Shown here in pieces: positions 55,178-64,000 of a stretch of 64,000 nucleotides of DNA (position 1 is the first letter of the stretch; every line of letters begins with the position of its first letter). The stretch covers positions 1 through 64,000 of the forward strand of contig NZ_JABEQD010000010.1 in the NCBI RefSeq assembly GCF_014174395.1, written 5' to 3'. Made by a program: the position numbers and the translations under genes. The notes beneath the pieces are model-generated. The model had not been told where the DNA came from and ran no database searches. It worked only from the letters and a program-made list of their open reading frames with translations. This DNA comes from Gluconacetobacter aggeris (lineage in GTDB: Bacteria; Pseudomonadota; Alphaproteobacteria; Acetobacterales; Acetobacteraceae).

Positions 55178-56526
55178 GCAGCACCGCCTCCATCCTCTCC
55201 CCCGCCCTGCGCCGCCGGCGCCAGATCACGCTCCTGCTCCTGATGGCGGCCGGATGCGTCAGCTATATCGATCGCGCCGCCCTGTCGGTCAGCAATACGG
55301 CCGTGATGGCCGACATGCACATGTCCTACACCCAGATGGGCCTGCTGCTGTCGGTCTTCGCCTGGGCCTATCTCGCCGGGCAGATCCCGACGGGCCTGCT
55401 GGCCGACCGGTTCGACAGCCGCTTCCTTCTGGGGGCGGGCCTGGTCCTCTGGTCGTGCGCGCAGATGGGCTTCGGTCTGATGCACGGCATCGCCGGCCTG
55501 TTCGTCGCGCGTATCGGGCTGGGACTGGGCGAAACCCCCTTGTTCCTGTCCGGCACCCGCGCGCTGGTCCGCTGGTACCAGCCTCGCGAACGCGGGCGTC
55601 CGCTCGGCCTCTTCAACGGGTCCGCCGCCCTCGGGCCGGCCCTGGCCCCGCCGCTGCTGCTCGCGATCATGGCGCTCTGGGGCTGGCGGGGCATGTCGGT
55701 CGCGATCGGTGCCGCCAGCCTGGTGCTGGCCTTCGTGTGGATCCGCTTCTATCGCGACCCCGCCGACCTGACTCTGAGCGCCGCGATGCGCAAGGCCCTG
55801 CCCCGCCCCGGCGCCCCGGTGCCGGCGAGCATCGTGCAGTCGCTGCGCGCCGATCTCGGCTATCTGCTGCGCCGGCGTTCAAGCTGGGTCCTGACGGCCG
55901 GCTATGCCGGCGTGATCTATCTGACCTGGCTCTACGCCACATGGATGCCCGCATGGCTCCAGACCTCCCGCCACCTGACGATCGGGCAGGCCGGGATGCT
56001 GTCCGCGCTGCCGCAATTCTGCGGTTTCGCGGGCAACGTGCTGGGTGGGGTGGTCGTCGACCGCCTGGCCGCCCGGGGCGTGGGGCTGCTGAATGCCTGC
56101 CGCGCCCCGCTGGTGCTGGCCATGCTGGTGGCCGCCATCGCGACCACGCTGACCACGCTGCACACGCCATTGGCGGTCATGATCGCCTTCATGGCCATCG
56201 CCCTGTTCGCGGGCGGCCTGGCCATCAGTTGCGGCTGGATGCTCGGCACCGTGATCGCGGCCGAACACCGGGTCGCGACCCTGCAGGCCATCCAGAATAC
56301 CGGGGGCTCGCTCGGCGGCGCACTGGCCCCGGCCATCACCGGGCTGCTGGCCGACAGGTTCGGCAGCTTCACCCCGTCCCTGCTTACCGCCGGCGCCATC
56401 GGACTGGGCACCGTCGCGATCTACCAGATCGGCCTGCGCCCGGAAGACGTCGCCGCGCACGCCTCCCTGCCGAACGGCCAGCCGCCATCCCGCCTCCCAG
56501 GCGCCACAGGATGCAACAAGGAATGA
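55174..56526 (+). CDS. MFS transporter, anion:cation symporter-like
   Basis: The 450-residue carrier has 12 predicted membrane helices. CVSYIDRAALSVSNTAVMADM with the helix 1-2 region, and LLADRFDSRFLLGAG at the loop 2-3 motif, fit the ACS family (organic anion or sugar-acid carriers). It overlaps the regulator by four bases. The stop is five bases before a TonB receptor gene. The substrate is probably that of the locus, a charged small organic compound. Confidence 0.85.
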   Translation: MSSTASILSPALRRRRQITLLLLMAAGCVSYIDRAALSVSNTAVMADMHMSYTQMGLLLSVFAWAYLAGQIPTGLLADRFDSRFLLGAGLVLWSCAQMGFGLMHGIAGLFVARIGLGLGETPLFLSGTRALVRWYQPRERGRPLGLFNGSAALGPALAPPLLLAIMALWGWRGMSVAIGAASLVLAFVWIRFYRDPADLTLSAAMRKALPRPGAPVPASIVQSLRADLGYLLRRRSSWVLTAGYAGVIYLTWLYATWMPAWLQTSRHLTIGQAGMLSALPQFCGFAGNVLGGVVVDRLAARGVGLLNACRAPLVLAMLVAAIATTLTTLHTPLAVMIAFMAIALFAGGLAISCGWMLGTVIAAEHRVATLQAIQNTGGSLGGALAPAITGLLADRFGSFTPSLLTAGAIGLGTVAIYQIGLRPEDVAAHASLPNGQPPSRLPGATGCNKE

Positions 56527-56530
56527 CCCG

Positions 56531-58921
56531 ATGACATCACGACGGATTCTCGCGCTCTCCACCATGCTCGGCGGCCTCGCGATCGCACCCCAGCTCCACG
56601 CCGCATCCCCCACGCCGGAGGCCCGCCGCACGCCTGCCCCGGCACAGGCGACCTCGCGCCCGAGCGCCCCGGCCACCACCCATCGCGCCGCCGGCACGAC
56701 CGGCGCGGGCAAGGCGGCAGCCGGCACCCCGGCCCCCGCCAACGAGGCCATCTCGGTCTTCGGCCATGGCTCGACCCGGCAGATGACCAGCGTGACGCGC
56801 ACCATGATGCAGCAGAGCGTGCCGGGCACCTCGCCGCTGAAGGTCCTCAGCCAGCTTCCGGGCGTACTCTACCAGTCCGCCGATCCGTTCGGCGCCTATG
56901 AATATTCCAGCCAGATGTTCATGCGCGGCTTCAACCAGTCGCAGCTCGGCTTCACGCTCGACGATATTCCCCTCGGCGATCAGCAGTTCAACAATTACAA
57001 CGGCCTGTCCGTCACACGCTCGATCATCTCCGACGATGTCGGCGGCGTCGACGTCTCGCAGGGCGCCGGCGCGATTGACGTGGCCTCGACCAGCAACCTG
57101 GGCGGCGCGATCCAGATCCGTTCGATCGATCCGTCCCATGTGCGCGGCGGCACGGTCGCCCAGACCTTCGGCAGCAATTCGACGATGCGGACCTACGCGC
57201 GCTTCGAAAGCGGCGATCTCAATCCAACCGGCACCCGCTTCTACGTCGCCTATGCCCGGCTGAACGGCAATCTGTGGAAGGGCGGCGGCTACGATCATTC
57301 GGACCAGGTCAACGCCAAGCTGGTCCAGCCGCTGGCGCGCGGCTCGTCCCTGAAACTGTTCTTCGACTGGAGTTCGATCCAGCAGTTCGACTATCAGGAC
57401 ATGACCAAAAACTGGCTGAACACGGTCGGCCCCAACCTGGCGAACTACTACCCCGACTATACGGCCGCGTACAACGCGGCACGCGGGACCTATCCCGCGC
57501 CCCTGCAGAAAACGAACGACCCGTTCGATGCCGCCTATTACGCCGGCACCGCCAACCGCACCGACTATCTCGGCGGGCTCACGCTCGACGAAAATCTCAG
57601 CGAGACGCTCAACTGGAAGACGACGTTATACGGCCACGCCAATAACGGCTACAGCACCTGGACGACGCCCTACATGCCCTCGCCCAACGGCGCGCCGCTC
57701 TCCCAGCGTATCCAGACGCCCAATGTCGCACGCGGCGGCTTCCAGAGCGCGGTGACATGGAAAATCGCACGCCATGCCGTCAATGCCGGCGTGTGGTACG
57801 AATACGGCAATTTCAACGAAGGCCGCTATTTCTCCGAAGCCCCGCTGCTGGGCCAGGGCACGCTCGGCAACCCCACCACCGGCTTCCCGGCCGACAAGGT
57901 GTTCGCGACGGCCTGGCAGGAAGCGTTCTCGACCCGGACCTTCGTGTTTCACCTGCAGGATACCTACAAGGTCACGGACAATTTGACGATCAATGCCGGA
58001 TTCAAGTCCATGATCGTCAATTCCGGCAATTCGGTGCCGACGCAGGACGGCACCATCAACGGCACGCGGGTCGCTCAGGGGCATCTGGAGGCCTCGAACG
58101 CCTTCCTGCCGCAGGTCTCGGCCAACTGGCGCTTCCTGCCGCATAACGAACTGTTCTTCGATGTGTCGCACAATATGCGCACCTTCCCGCTCGACGGGTA
58201 CGGCACCAACGTATCGGCCACGCCATGGACCGCGTCGCAGGCCTCGTTCCAGGCCACCCGCAACACGCTGAAGCCCGAAACCGACTGGGTCTATGAAGGC
58301 GGCTACCGCTACACCTCGCCCCTGATCAGCGCGCTGGCCTCGCTGTATCGCGTCAATTTCTCCAACCGCCTGCAATTGATCACCAGCCAGGCCGGCATCA
58401 ATCCGGTCACCGCGGTGCAGAATGTCGGCGGGGTCACGACCAACGGCGCCGAGGCCAGCGTGACGCTGCGCCCGGTGCGCGGGCTTTCGATCTACAATTC
58501 GTTCTCCTACGCCCATTCGACCTACGACCAGAATGTCATGACCGCGACGGGGCCGCAGCCGACGCGCGGCAAGCTGGTGCCGAACTACCCGCAATTCATG
58601 TATAAGGGGAACATCTCATACGCCATCGGCAATTTTGACGCCCATGTCGATGGCACCTACCTGTCCCGCCGCGAGCTGACCTACACCAACGACCTGCGCG
58701 TGCCGGGCTATTTCCTGATGAATTTCGGCATGCGCTATCATTTCGGCCAGGTGGGGCCGTTCAAGGGCCTGACGGCCAGCTTCAACGTCTACAACCTCAC
58801 CAACAAGACCTACATCGCCACCACGAACGAGCTGGGGAACAATTTCGTCAATACGGACTTCAATTATTTCCTGATGGGCGCTCCTCGCCAGTTCTTCGGC
58901 ACCGTCAGCGCGGATTTCTGA
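56531..58921 (+). CDS. TonB-dependent outer membrane receptor
   Basis: The 796-residue protein has a signal peptide (cut after QLHA, about 24), an Ala/Pro/Thr-rich linker, a plug domain (about 68-200, with LKVLSQLPGVLYQSADPFGAYEYSS and MRGFNQSQLGFTLDDIPLGDQQF) and a beta-barrel ending in Phe. The plug has the usual RGF motif. It sits in the operon with two MFS carriers and three catabolic enzymes, so it probably imports the pathway substrate and not iron; that is inference from location. Confidence 0.88.
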   Translation: MTSRRILALSTMLGGLAIAPQLHAASPTPEARRTPAPAQATSRPSAPATTHRAAGTTGAGKAAAGTPAPANEAISVFGHGSTRQMTSVTRTMMQQSVPGTSPLKVLSQLPGVLYQSADPFGAYEYSSQMFMRGFNQSQLGFTLDDIPLGDQQFNNYNGLSVTRSIISDDVGGVDVSQGAGAIDVASTSNLGGAIQIRSIDPSHVRGGTVAQTFGSNSTMRTYARFESGDLNPTGTRFYVAYARLNGNLWKGGGYDHSDQVNAKLVQPLARGSSLKLFFDWSSIQQFDYQDMTKNWLNTVGPNLANYYPDYTAAYNAARGTYPAPLQKTNDPFDAAYYAGTANRTDYLGGLTLDENLSETLNWKTTLYGHANNGYSTWTTPYMPSPNGAPLSQRIQTPNVARGGFQSAVTWKIARHAVNAGVWYEYGNFNEGRYFSEAPLLGQGTLGNPTTGFPADKVFATAWQEAFSTRTFVFHLQDTYKVTDNLTINAGFKSMIVNSGNSVPTQDGTINGTRVAQGHLEASNAFLPQVSANWRFLPHNELFFDVSHNMRTFPLDGYGTNVSATPWTASQASFQATRNTLKPETDWVYEGGYRYTSPLISALASLYRVNFSNRLQLITSQAGINPVTAVQNVGGVTTNGAEASVTLRPVRGLSIYNSFSYAHSTYDQNVMTATGPQPTRGKLVPNYPQFMYKGNISYAIGNFDAHVDGTYLSRRELTYTNDLRVPGYFLMNFGMRYHFGQVGPFKGLTASFNVYNLTNKTYIATTNELGNNFVNTDFNYFLMGAPRQFFGTVSADF

Positions 58922-58932
58922 CCGGAACCGTC

Positions 58933-60297
58933 ATGACGCAACAGCCACAGGGACGAAACGGAAAAGCGCTGATTGCCGCTGCCTGCATCGGCAATCTTCT
59001 GGAGTGGTACGATTTTTCGGTCTACGCCCTGTTCGCGCCCTATATCGCCCATGCGCTGCTGCCCCCGGCCGACCGCCTGTCGCAACTGGCGCAGGGCCTG
59101 CTGGTCTTTGCCCTGGGGGCGGTCGCCCGCCCCCTCGGCGCGCTGCTCCTGGGCCAGCTTGCCGACCGAAGGGGGCGCGGCCCGGCACTGATGCTGACCT
59201 GCCTGCTGATGGGGGCAGGCACGGCACTGATCCTGTTCGACCCGCCCTATGCCACGGCAGGGCGCGCCTCCATCGTCATCCTCTGTCTTGCGCGGCTGTT
59301 GCAGGGCATTTCGGCGGGCGGCGAGATCGGCGGCGCCGCCTCCTTCCTGGTCGAAGGCGCGAACAATGGCCGCCCCGGCTTCGCCGGCTCGTTCCTGCAG
59401 GCCACCATGGGCCTGTCCAACATGCTCGGTGCCGCCGTCGCCGTAGGCCTGACCGCGCTGCTGAGCGATGCACAGATGGCCCAGTGGGGCTGGCGGGCAC
59501 CTTTCGCCGTCGGGCTGCTGATCGTCCCCTTCGGCATCATCCTGCGTCGCGGCAACGCGGCACCGAAGCGCCCTGCCACCGACCATGGCCCCATCCTGCG
59601 CGACCTGGCCCGCCACCATGGCGGCCGCTTCGTCGCGGCACTCGGCCTGTCCCTGCTCTGGGGTGCCGCACCCTATGCGCTGGTCATCTACCTGCCGCTT
59701 TACGCCCAGCGATTCAGCGGCGTCATCCCCCATGGCAGCTATGTCGCCGCGCTGGCCGGCAATCTCGCCCTGGTCGCCGGTTCGCTGACGGCGGGGGCGC
59801 TGGCGGATCGGATCGGCGTCCGGCGGCTGCTGGTGGCGGCGACGCTGATGCTGATCGCCCTCCCCGGCCCGATCCTGGGCCTCCTGAAATACGATCACGG
59901 CACGGCCGCGATGATCGCGGTCGCGGCCAGCCTGTGCGGCCTGGTGGCGCTGTTCGTCGGCGCCGCCCCGCTCGGCATCGCCAGCCTGTTCCCGACCCGT
60001 ATCCGCGCGACCGGTATCGCCCTGTCCTACAACGCCTCCGTTTCGCTGTTCGGCGGCTTCGCCCCTGCGCTGCTCGCCAGCCTCGGCCTGGCCTGGCACG
60101 GCATGCCCAGCCCGGCCCTTTATGTCGCGCTCGCCGGGCTTCCGGCCCTGGCGGCGCTGCTGTCACCGCCCTTCGCCCCCGCCCGCACAGCCCGGATTGC
60201 AGAAAATTCTATAGGCCTTGCACAAAAAAGCATAACCGCGCCGATACCCCGGAATGGGAGACTGGCTTCGGCAACCAGGGACGAAACGCTGTCGTGA
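58933..60297 (+). CDS. MFS transporter of the metabolite:H+ symporter (MHS) type
   Basis: A 454-residue 12-helix carrier. GNLLEWYDFSVYA at helix 1 and PLGALLLGQLADRRGRGPAL at the 2-3 loop are the hallmarks of the MHS family (shikimate, proline-betaine, dicarboxylate carriers). 11 bp after the TonB receptor. Its stop overlaps the GTG start of the lyase gene by four bases, so they are coupled. It may import the substrate or export a product. Confidence 0.88.
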   Translation: MTQQPQGRNGKALIAAACIGNLLEWYDFSVYALFAPYIAHALLPPADRLSQLAQGLLVFALGAVARPLGALLLGQLADRRGRGPALMLTCLLMGAGTALILFDPPYATAGRASIVILCLARLLQGISAGGEIGGAASFLVEGANNGRPGFAGSFLQATMGLSNMLGAAVAVGLTALLSDAQMAQWGWRAPFAVGLLIVPFGIILRRGNAAPKRPATDHGPILRDLARHHGGRFVAALGLSLLWGAAPYALVIYLPLYAQRFSGVIPHGSYVAALAGNLALVAGSLTAGALADRIGVRRLLVAATLMLIALPGPILGLLKYDHGTAAMIAVAASLCGLVALFVGAAPLGIASLFPTRIRATGIALSYNASVSLFGGFAPALLASLGLAWHGMPSPALYVALAGLPALAALLSPPFAPARTARIAENSIGLAQKSITAPIPRNGRLASATRDETLS

Positions 60298-61829
60298 CCC
60301 CCATCTCCCTTTCCGGCGAAACGCTGCCGCTGACCCGGCTCACCGCCATCGCCGATGGCGCGCCGGTCACGCTGGGCCCGGACGGCATCGCCCGCCTGCG
60401 CATGGGCGAACGGGCACTGCACGAGGCCCTGGCCCGGGGCGACGGCATCTACGGCACCACCAGCATGGTGGGCGCCTTCAAGGATCACGGCGTCACGGAT
60501 GACGACCGGCCGAAATACGCCCTGCGCCTCCTGCGCTCCCACCTGCTCGGCACCGGGTCCTACCTGCCGCGGCGGGTGGTCCGGGCCGCGATGGCGATCC
60601 GCCTCAACACGCTGCTGACCGGTCACGCCGGGGCCAGCCTCTATCTGGCTACGGCCCTGGCGGACCTGCTGAATGCCGGAATCACCCCCGCCGTGCCCGA
60701 ATACGGGTCGATCGGCTGCGCGGATGTCGGCCTCATGAGCCATATCGGCGCGACCCTGCTGGGCGAGGGCCTGGCCTTCGCCCCCGAAGACGGCCCGGCG
60801 CTGCCCTCCGCAACCCTGCTGGCGCGGTTCGAACTCAAGCCCATGGTGCCCGGCCCGAAGGACGTGATGTCGGTCCTGTCCAGCAATGCGCTGGGGGTCG
60901 CGGGGGTGGCGCTGGCCGCGGCCGACCTGCGGGGCCGCCTGCCGCTGCTGCTGCACGTCTTCGTCCTGGCCGCCGCGGGTTTCGGCGCCTTCGGCATCCC
61001 GTGGGAAACCGCCCGCCTGGACGGGCTGCGGGACGAAGCCCGCATCGCCCGCTACCTGCAAGGGCTGACAAGTCCCGGCGACTGGACACCACGCCGCAAC
61101 CTGCAGGACCCGTTGAGCTTCCGCTGCATGCCGCAGATCGCAGGCGCCCTGGTCGCGGCGCTCGATCGCGTCGAGGCCACGCTGGCCCACAGCATCGCCC
61201 ATGCCGACGACAACCCGATCCTGTTCGACGGGCGGGCCATGACCTCCGGCGCCTCCCTGCCGCTCGCCCTGGCGCTGGACGCGCAGGCGCTGGTGATCGC
61301 GCTGTGCCATTACGCCCGCAGCACGCTCGGCCGCATCCTCGCCTCCTGCCGCGAGGATCTGTCCGGCCTGCCGCGCAACCTCACGCTCGATCCCGGCCGG
61401 CAGGTCGCCTTCGGCGCCGCGACCAAGCTGGCCGCCGACCTCACGACCGCGATCCTGCGCGAATCCACCCCGGCCTCGCTCTACCAGATCCCCGTCGCCA
61501 ACGGGTTCGAGGACGAGGCCAGCTACCTGCCCTCGGTCGCCCGCGCGCTGGGCGTGCAGATGGACCTGCTCTCCCCTCTGATCGCGCTGGAAGCCATGGC
61601 CGCCCGCCAGGCCATCCGCCTGTCGGACGCCAGGCCGACCGGCAGCCCCGGCGCATTGCTGGCCGAACTCGACCGTCATGTGCCGCTTCTGGACGATAGC
61701 GGCGCCGTGTCCGACGCCGTGCATCGCACGGAAGATATCCTGGTCCGCTTCGCCACCCGCCTTGCCGACCCGCTCCCGGCGGATCTCGCCTTTCCGCCAC
61801 CCCCGTTTCAGGAGAATGCCCGTGCATGA
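60294..61829 (+). CDS. HAL/PAL-family aromatic amino acid lyase homologue lacking the MIO triad
   Basis: The 511-residue protein has the full fold of histidine/phenylalanine ammonia-lyases: IYGTTSMVGAF with Tyr53, the helix around GSIGCADVGLMSHIG (138-152), GPKDVMSVLSSNAL, QDPLSFRCMPQ (271-281) and HADDNPILFDG. The Ala-Ser-Gly triad that cyclises into the MIO electrophile should lie at GSVGASGD; here the segment is GSIGCAD, so Ser is absent. The Tyr of QDxYSxR is Leu274. It therefore cannot act as a normal ammonia-lyase by the known mechanism. GTG start overlapping the carrier gene. Function unknown; location suggests a step before ring opening. Confidence 0.8.
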   Translation: MTPISLSGETLPLTRLTAIADGAPVTLGPDGIARLRMGERALHEALARGDGIYGTTSMVGAFKDHGVTDDDRPKYALRLLRSHLLGTGSYLPRRVVRAAMAIRLNTLLTGHAGASLYLATALADLLNAGITPAVPEYGSIGCADVGLMSHIGATLLGEGLAFAPEDGPALPSATLLARFELKPMVPGPKDVMSVLSSNALGVAGVALAAADLRGRLPLLLHVFVLAAAGFGAFGIPWETARLDGLRDEARIARYLQGLTSPGDWTPRRNLQDPLSFRCMPQIAGALVAALDRVEATLAHSIAHADDNPILFDGRAMTSGASLPLALALDAQALVIALCHYARSTLGRILASCREDLSGLPRNLTLDPGRQVAFGAATKLAADLTTAILRESTPASLYQIPVANGFEDEASYLPSVARALGVQMDLLSPLIALEAMAARQAIRLSDARPTGSPGALLAELDRHVPLLDDSGAVSDAVHRTEDILVRFATRLADPLPADLAFPPPPFQENARA

Positions 61830-63186
61830 CCTGCTGTTCAAAGGCCATGTCGTCACCGCGAATACGGTGCTCGAAAATGGCTGGGTGGCCGTCGATGCCG
61901 GCCGCATCAGCCACGTCGGCCAGGGTCTCCCTCCCACCGCCCGTCAGGTCGAGGATCACGGCGACGCGCTGATCCTGCCCGGCGCCATCGACGCGCAGGT
62001 CCATTCCCGCTCGCAGAAGGGGCAGGAAGATTTCGTATGGAGCACCCGCGCCGCCGCCGCCGGCGGCGTCACGACGATTGCCGATATGCCCTATGATGAC
62101 GGGTTCCTGGTCTGCACGGCCGACAATCTGCGCCAGAAGGCGCGGGAAGCCGGTGAGCAGGCCCGCGTCGATTTCGCGCTGTGGGGCACCATCGCCCCCG
62201 ATGACGGCCCGCACCATATCCCCGAAATGGCGCGGGCCGGCGCCTGCGGCTTCAAATTCTCGACCTTCGGCACCGATCCCGTCCGCTTCCCCCGCATCCC
62301 GCCGGACCTGCTGGCCGCCTGTTTCGAATCCGTGGCCCAAACCGGCCTGATCGCCGGCGTGCATAACGAGGATGACGAAATGGTCCGCGCGCGGATCGCG
62401 GCGGTGACCCGCTCGGGCATCACCGACTGGCGCGCCCACGGCCTGTCCCGCCCGGCGCTGGCCGAAACGCTGGCCATGGCCCAGATCTACGAGACGGCAG
62501 CCGCCACCGGCTGTTCGGGCCATGTCGTCCATTGCTCGGTCGCACGCGGCTATGCGCTGTGCGAATCCTATCGTCGGCAGGGGTTCGATACGACGATCGA
62601 AGCCTGCATCCACTATCTGGTGCTGGACGAGGAGCATGACGTCGCCCGGCTGGGCGGCCGCGCCAAGATCAATCCCCCCATCCGCCCCCGCGCCGAGGTC
62701 GAAGGCATCTGGCACCATCTGGCCGCCGGCAACGTCACGATCGTCTCGACCGACCATGTGTCCTGGTCGCTGGCCCGCAAATCCGACCCCGACATGCTGA
62801 AGAACGCGTCCGGCGTGCCGGGACTGGACGTAATCTATCCCCTCCTGCTGACCGAACTGTCCCGCCGCAACCTGTCCCTCACCCACGCCAGCCGGCTGCT
62901 GTCGGAAAACCCGGCCCGCCTGTTCCGCCTCACCGCCGGCAAGGGCGGGCTGGCCCCGGGCCGGGACGCCGACATCACCATCGCCCGGCGCGAGACCTGG
63001 CGCTACGACCCAGCCGCCAGCGACAATGTCCTGACGGACTGGAGCCCCTATGCGGGCCGCGAACTCGACTGGCGCATCGCCGGAACATGGCTGCGCGGGC
63101 AACAGGTCTTCGACGGGCGGACCGTCCTCGCCACACCGGGCACCGGCCGCTTCGTCACGCCCGAACAGCCCTCCGGCCTGCGATGA
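61822..63186 (+). CDS. Cyclic amidohydrolase, allantoinase/hydantoinase/dihydroorotase type
   Basis: The 454-residue protein of the amidohydrolase superfamily aligns best with allantoinases. Metal-site residues from the GTG start: D57, Q59 and H61 in GAIDAQVHSR (the first His of DxHxH is Gln), the carboxylated Lys145 in CGFKFS, His181 in VHNEDD, His237 in VVHCS, and Asp in STDHVS. The C-terminal SPYAGRELDWRIAGTWLRG matches the family. It opens cyclic ureides or hydantoins. GTG at 61822 has GGAG seven bases upstream, so it is preferred to ATG at 61816. It overlaps the lyase gene by eight bases. Confidence 0.85.
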   Translation: MHDLLFKGHVVTANTVLENGWVAVDAGRISHVGQGLPPTARQVEDHGDALILPGAIDAQVHSRSQKGQEDFVWSTRAAAAGGVTTIADMPYDDGFLVCTADNLRQKAREAGEQARVDFALWGTIAPDDGPHHIPEMARAGACGFKFSTFGTDPVRFPRIPPDLLAACFESVAQTGLIAGVHNEDDEMVRARIAAVTRSGITDWRAHGLSRPALAETLAMAQIYETAAATGCSGHVVHCSVARGYALCESYRRQGFDTTIEACIHYLVLDEEHDVARLGGRAKINPPIRPRAEVEGIWHHLAAGNVTIVSTDHVSWSLARKSDPDMLKNASGVPGLDVIYPLLLTELSRRNLSLTHASRLLSENPARLFRLTAGKGGLAPGRDADITIARRETWRYDPAASDNVLTDWSPYAGRELDWRIAGTWLRGQQVFDGRTVLATPGTGRFVTPEQPSGLR

Positions 63187-64000
63187 GCATCGCCACGCAC
63201 GTCCGGCCCGACCGGCTCCAGGCCGATCTCGACGCCCTGGCCGCCATTACCGATCCCGGCCGCCCCCATACGCGCCGCTCCTTCTCGCCCCGCTTTCTCG
63301 AAGGCCGCGCATGGCTCGCGACGCGCTTCCAGCAGGCCGGCCTCACCACCCAAATCGACGAGTCCGGAAACCTGATCGGCCGCCGCGGCGGCACCACGCC
63401 CGGCCTCGGCACGCTCATGACCGGCTCGCATTCCGACACGGTGCCCGATGGCGGCCGTTTCGACGGCATTCTCGGCGTCCTGGCGGCGCTGGAGGCCGCA
63501 CGGGCCTTCGCCGATGCCGGGATCGCCCTGCGCCACGACCTCGAAATCGTCGATTTCCTGGCCGAGGAACCCAGCGATTTCGGCCTGTCCTGCATCGGCA
63601 GCCGTGGCATGGCCGGCGCCTTGTCGGCCGAGCATCGCACCCTGCGCGCCCCGTGGGACGAAAGCCTGGCCGACGCCCTGGCCCGCATGGGCGGCGATCC
63701 CGGCCGGCTGGACACACCGCGCCGCACCGATATCCGGGCTTTCTTCGAACTGCATATCGAACAGGGCATCGTCCTGGAGCAGGCACAGACCCAGATCGGC
63801 GTGGTCGACGCCATCGCCGGCGTCACCCGGCTGGAAATCGTCTTCTCCGGCCGCGCCGACCATGCCGGCACCACGCCGATGGACCTGCGGCAGGACGCCG
63901 CCGTCCCCGCCGCCGCGATCGTCGGCTTCGTCCACCAGCGGGCCAGCGCGCTGGCCCGCTCCGGCGCAGGCCATGTCACAGCTACCTGCGGCGTGCTCGC
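63183..64000 (+). CDS. N-carbamoyl-L-amino-acid / allantoate amidohydrolase (5' part)
   Basis: 272 codons of a zinc amidohydrolase of the M20 fold (hydantoinase/carbamoylase family); the end is outside the window. Metal and substrate motifs are present: GSHSDTVPDGGRFDGILG (81-98), DFLAEEPSDF with the catalytic Glu pair, ELHIEQG and ADHAGTTPMDLRQDA. It hydrolyses N-carbamoyl compounds to amino acid, carbon dioxide and ammonia, so it would follow the ring-opening enzyme directly. Its ATG overlaps the previous stop by four bases. Confidence 0.88.
   Translation, partial: MSIATHVRPDRLQADLDALAAITDPGRPHTRRSFSPRFLEGRAWLATRFQQAGLTTQIDESGNLIGRRGGTTPGLGTLMTGSHSDTVPDGGRFDGILGVLAALEAARAFADAGIALRHDLEIVDFLAEEPSDFGLSCIGSRGMAGALSAEHRTLRAPWDESLADALARMGGDPGRLDTPRRTDIRAFFELHIEQGIVLEQAQTQIGVVDAIAGVTRLEIVFSGRADHAGTTPMDLRQDAAVPAAAIVGFVHQRASALARSGAGHVTATCGVL

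Noticed and set aside
60294-64000. A classical histidine utilisation (hut) operon
   Set aside because: No HutU, HutI or HutG-like gene; the HutH homologue lacks the MIO triad; the amidohydrolase is of the allantoinase type and not imidazolonepropionase.

Overview
The window looks like chromosomal DNA of a high-GC alphaproteobacterium, most likely an acetic acid bacterium (Acetobacteraceae, Gluconacetobacter-like). This rests on the strong G/C codon bias throughout, the alphaproteobacterial gene order ispH-thrB-rnhA, and the mix of acetolactate/acetoin, hydroxy-acid oxidase and TonB receptor genes. The genus is an inference. AT-rich patches (about 16.1-16.8, 42.1-42.35, 51.5-51.85 and 53.7-53.92 kb) stand out and mostly lie upstream of genes. 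I saw no rRNA, tRNA, CRISPR array, prophage or intact insertion sequence.

Layout. 0-5.5 kb (minus strand): the end-truncated phosphate permease gene pstC, then a compact run read right to left: ispH, thrB, rnhA, an ABC ATPase, its permease and a nucleoside hydrolase. 5.7-11.2 kb (plus): a lipoprotein, an OPT-family transporter, a luciferase-like flavin oxidoreductase and an M3 oligoendopeptidase. 11.3-21.2 kb: a periplasmic thioredoxin-like protein, an RlmM-like rRNA methyltransferase with a DUF423 protein, proline iminopeptidase, a DUF4142 lipoprotein, cobalamin adenosyltransferase, two family-restricted unknowns, methylthioribose kinase and an ABC-F ATPase. 21.2-33.5 kb: a TonB siderophore-type receptor, cyclophilin, two tandem aspartate aminotransferases, GluQ, an HNH nuclease, a chemoreceptor, an SDR, HU, a Rdx/SelT-like protein and free-methionine sulfoxide reductase.

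33.5-46.2 kb: a PotD-like binding protein coupled to a membrane diguanylate cyclase, a cytochrome P450, acetoin/butanediol-type SDR, Dps, a candidate small RNA, a LysR/Old-Yellow-Enzyme pair, a lipocalin-like protein, and a catabolic-type acetolactate synthase followed by an FMN hydroxy-acid oxidase. 46.3-51.5 kb (minus): a nucleotide-sugar cluster (epimerase/dehydratase, RfbF cytidylyltransferase, SAF-domain oxidoreductase, RmlC-like epimerase, DUF707 protein). 51.97-52.85 kb holds two deleted pseudogenes.

53.9-64.0 kb is the most unusual part: a tightly packed plus-strand locus with a LysR regulator carrying two HTH domains, an MFS carrier, a TonB-dependent receptor, an MHS-type carrier, a histidine-ammonia-lyase homologue lacking the Ala-Ser-Gly triad that forms the MIO cofactor, an allantoinase/hydantoinase-like amidohydrolase and an N-carbamoyl-amino-acid/allantoate amidohydrolase that runs off the window. 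Together they suggest uptake and breakdown of a cyclic ureide/hydantoin-type compound through an undescribed lyase step.

A second recurrent theme is a family of long inverted repeats at gene 3' ends. Three share the core GCGCTGGYGGCGATCCRGC but each has its own, self-complementary arms.
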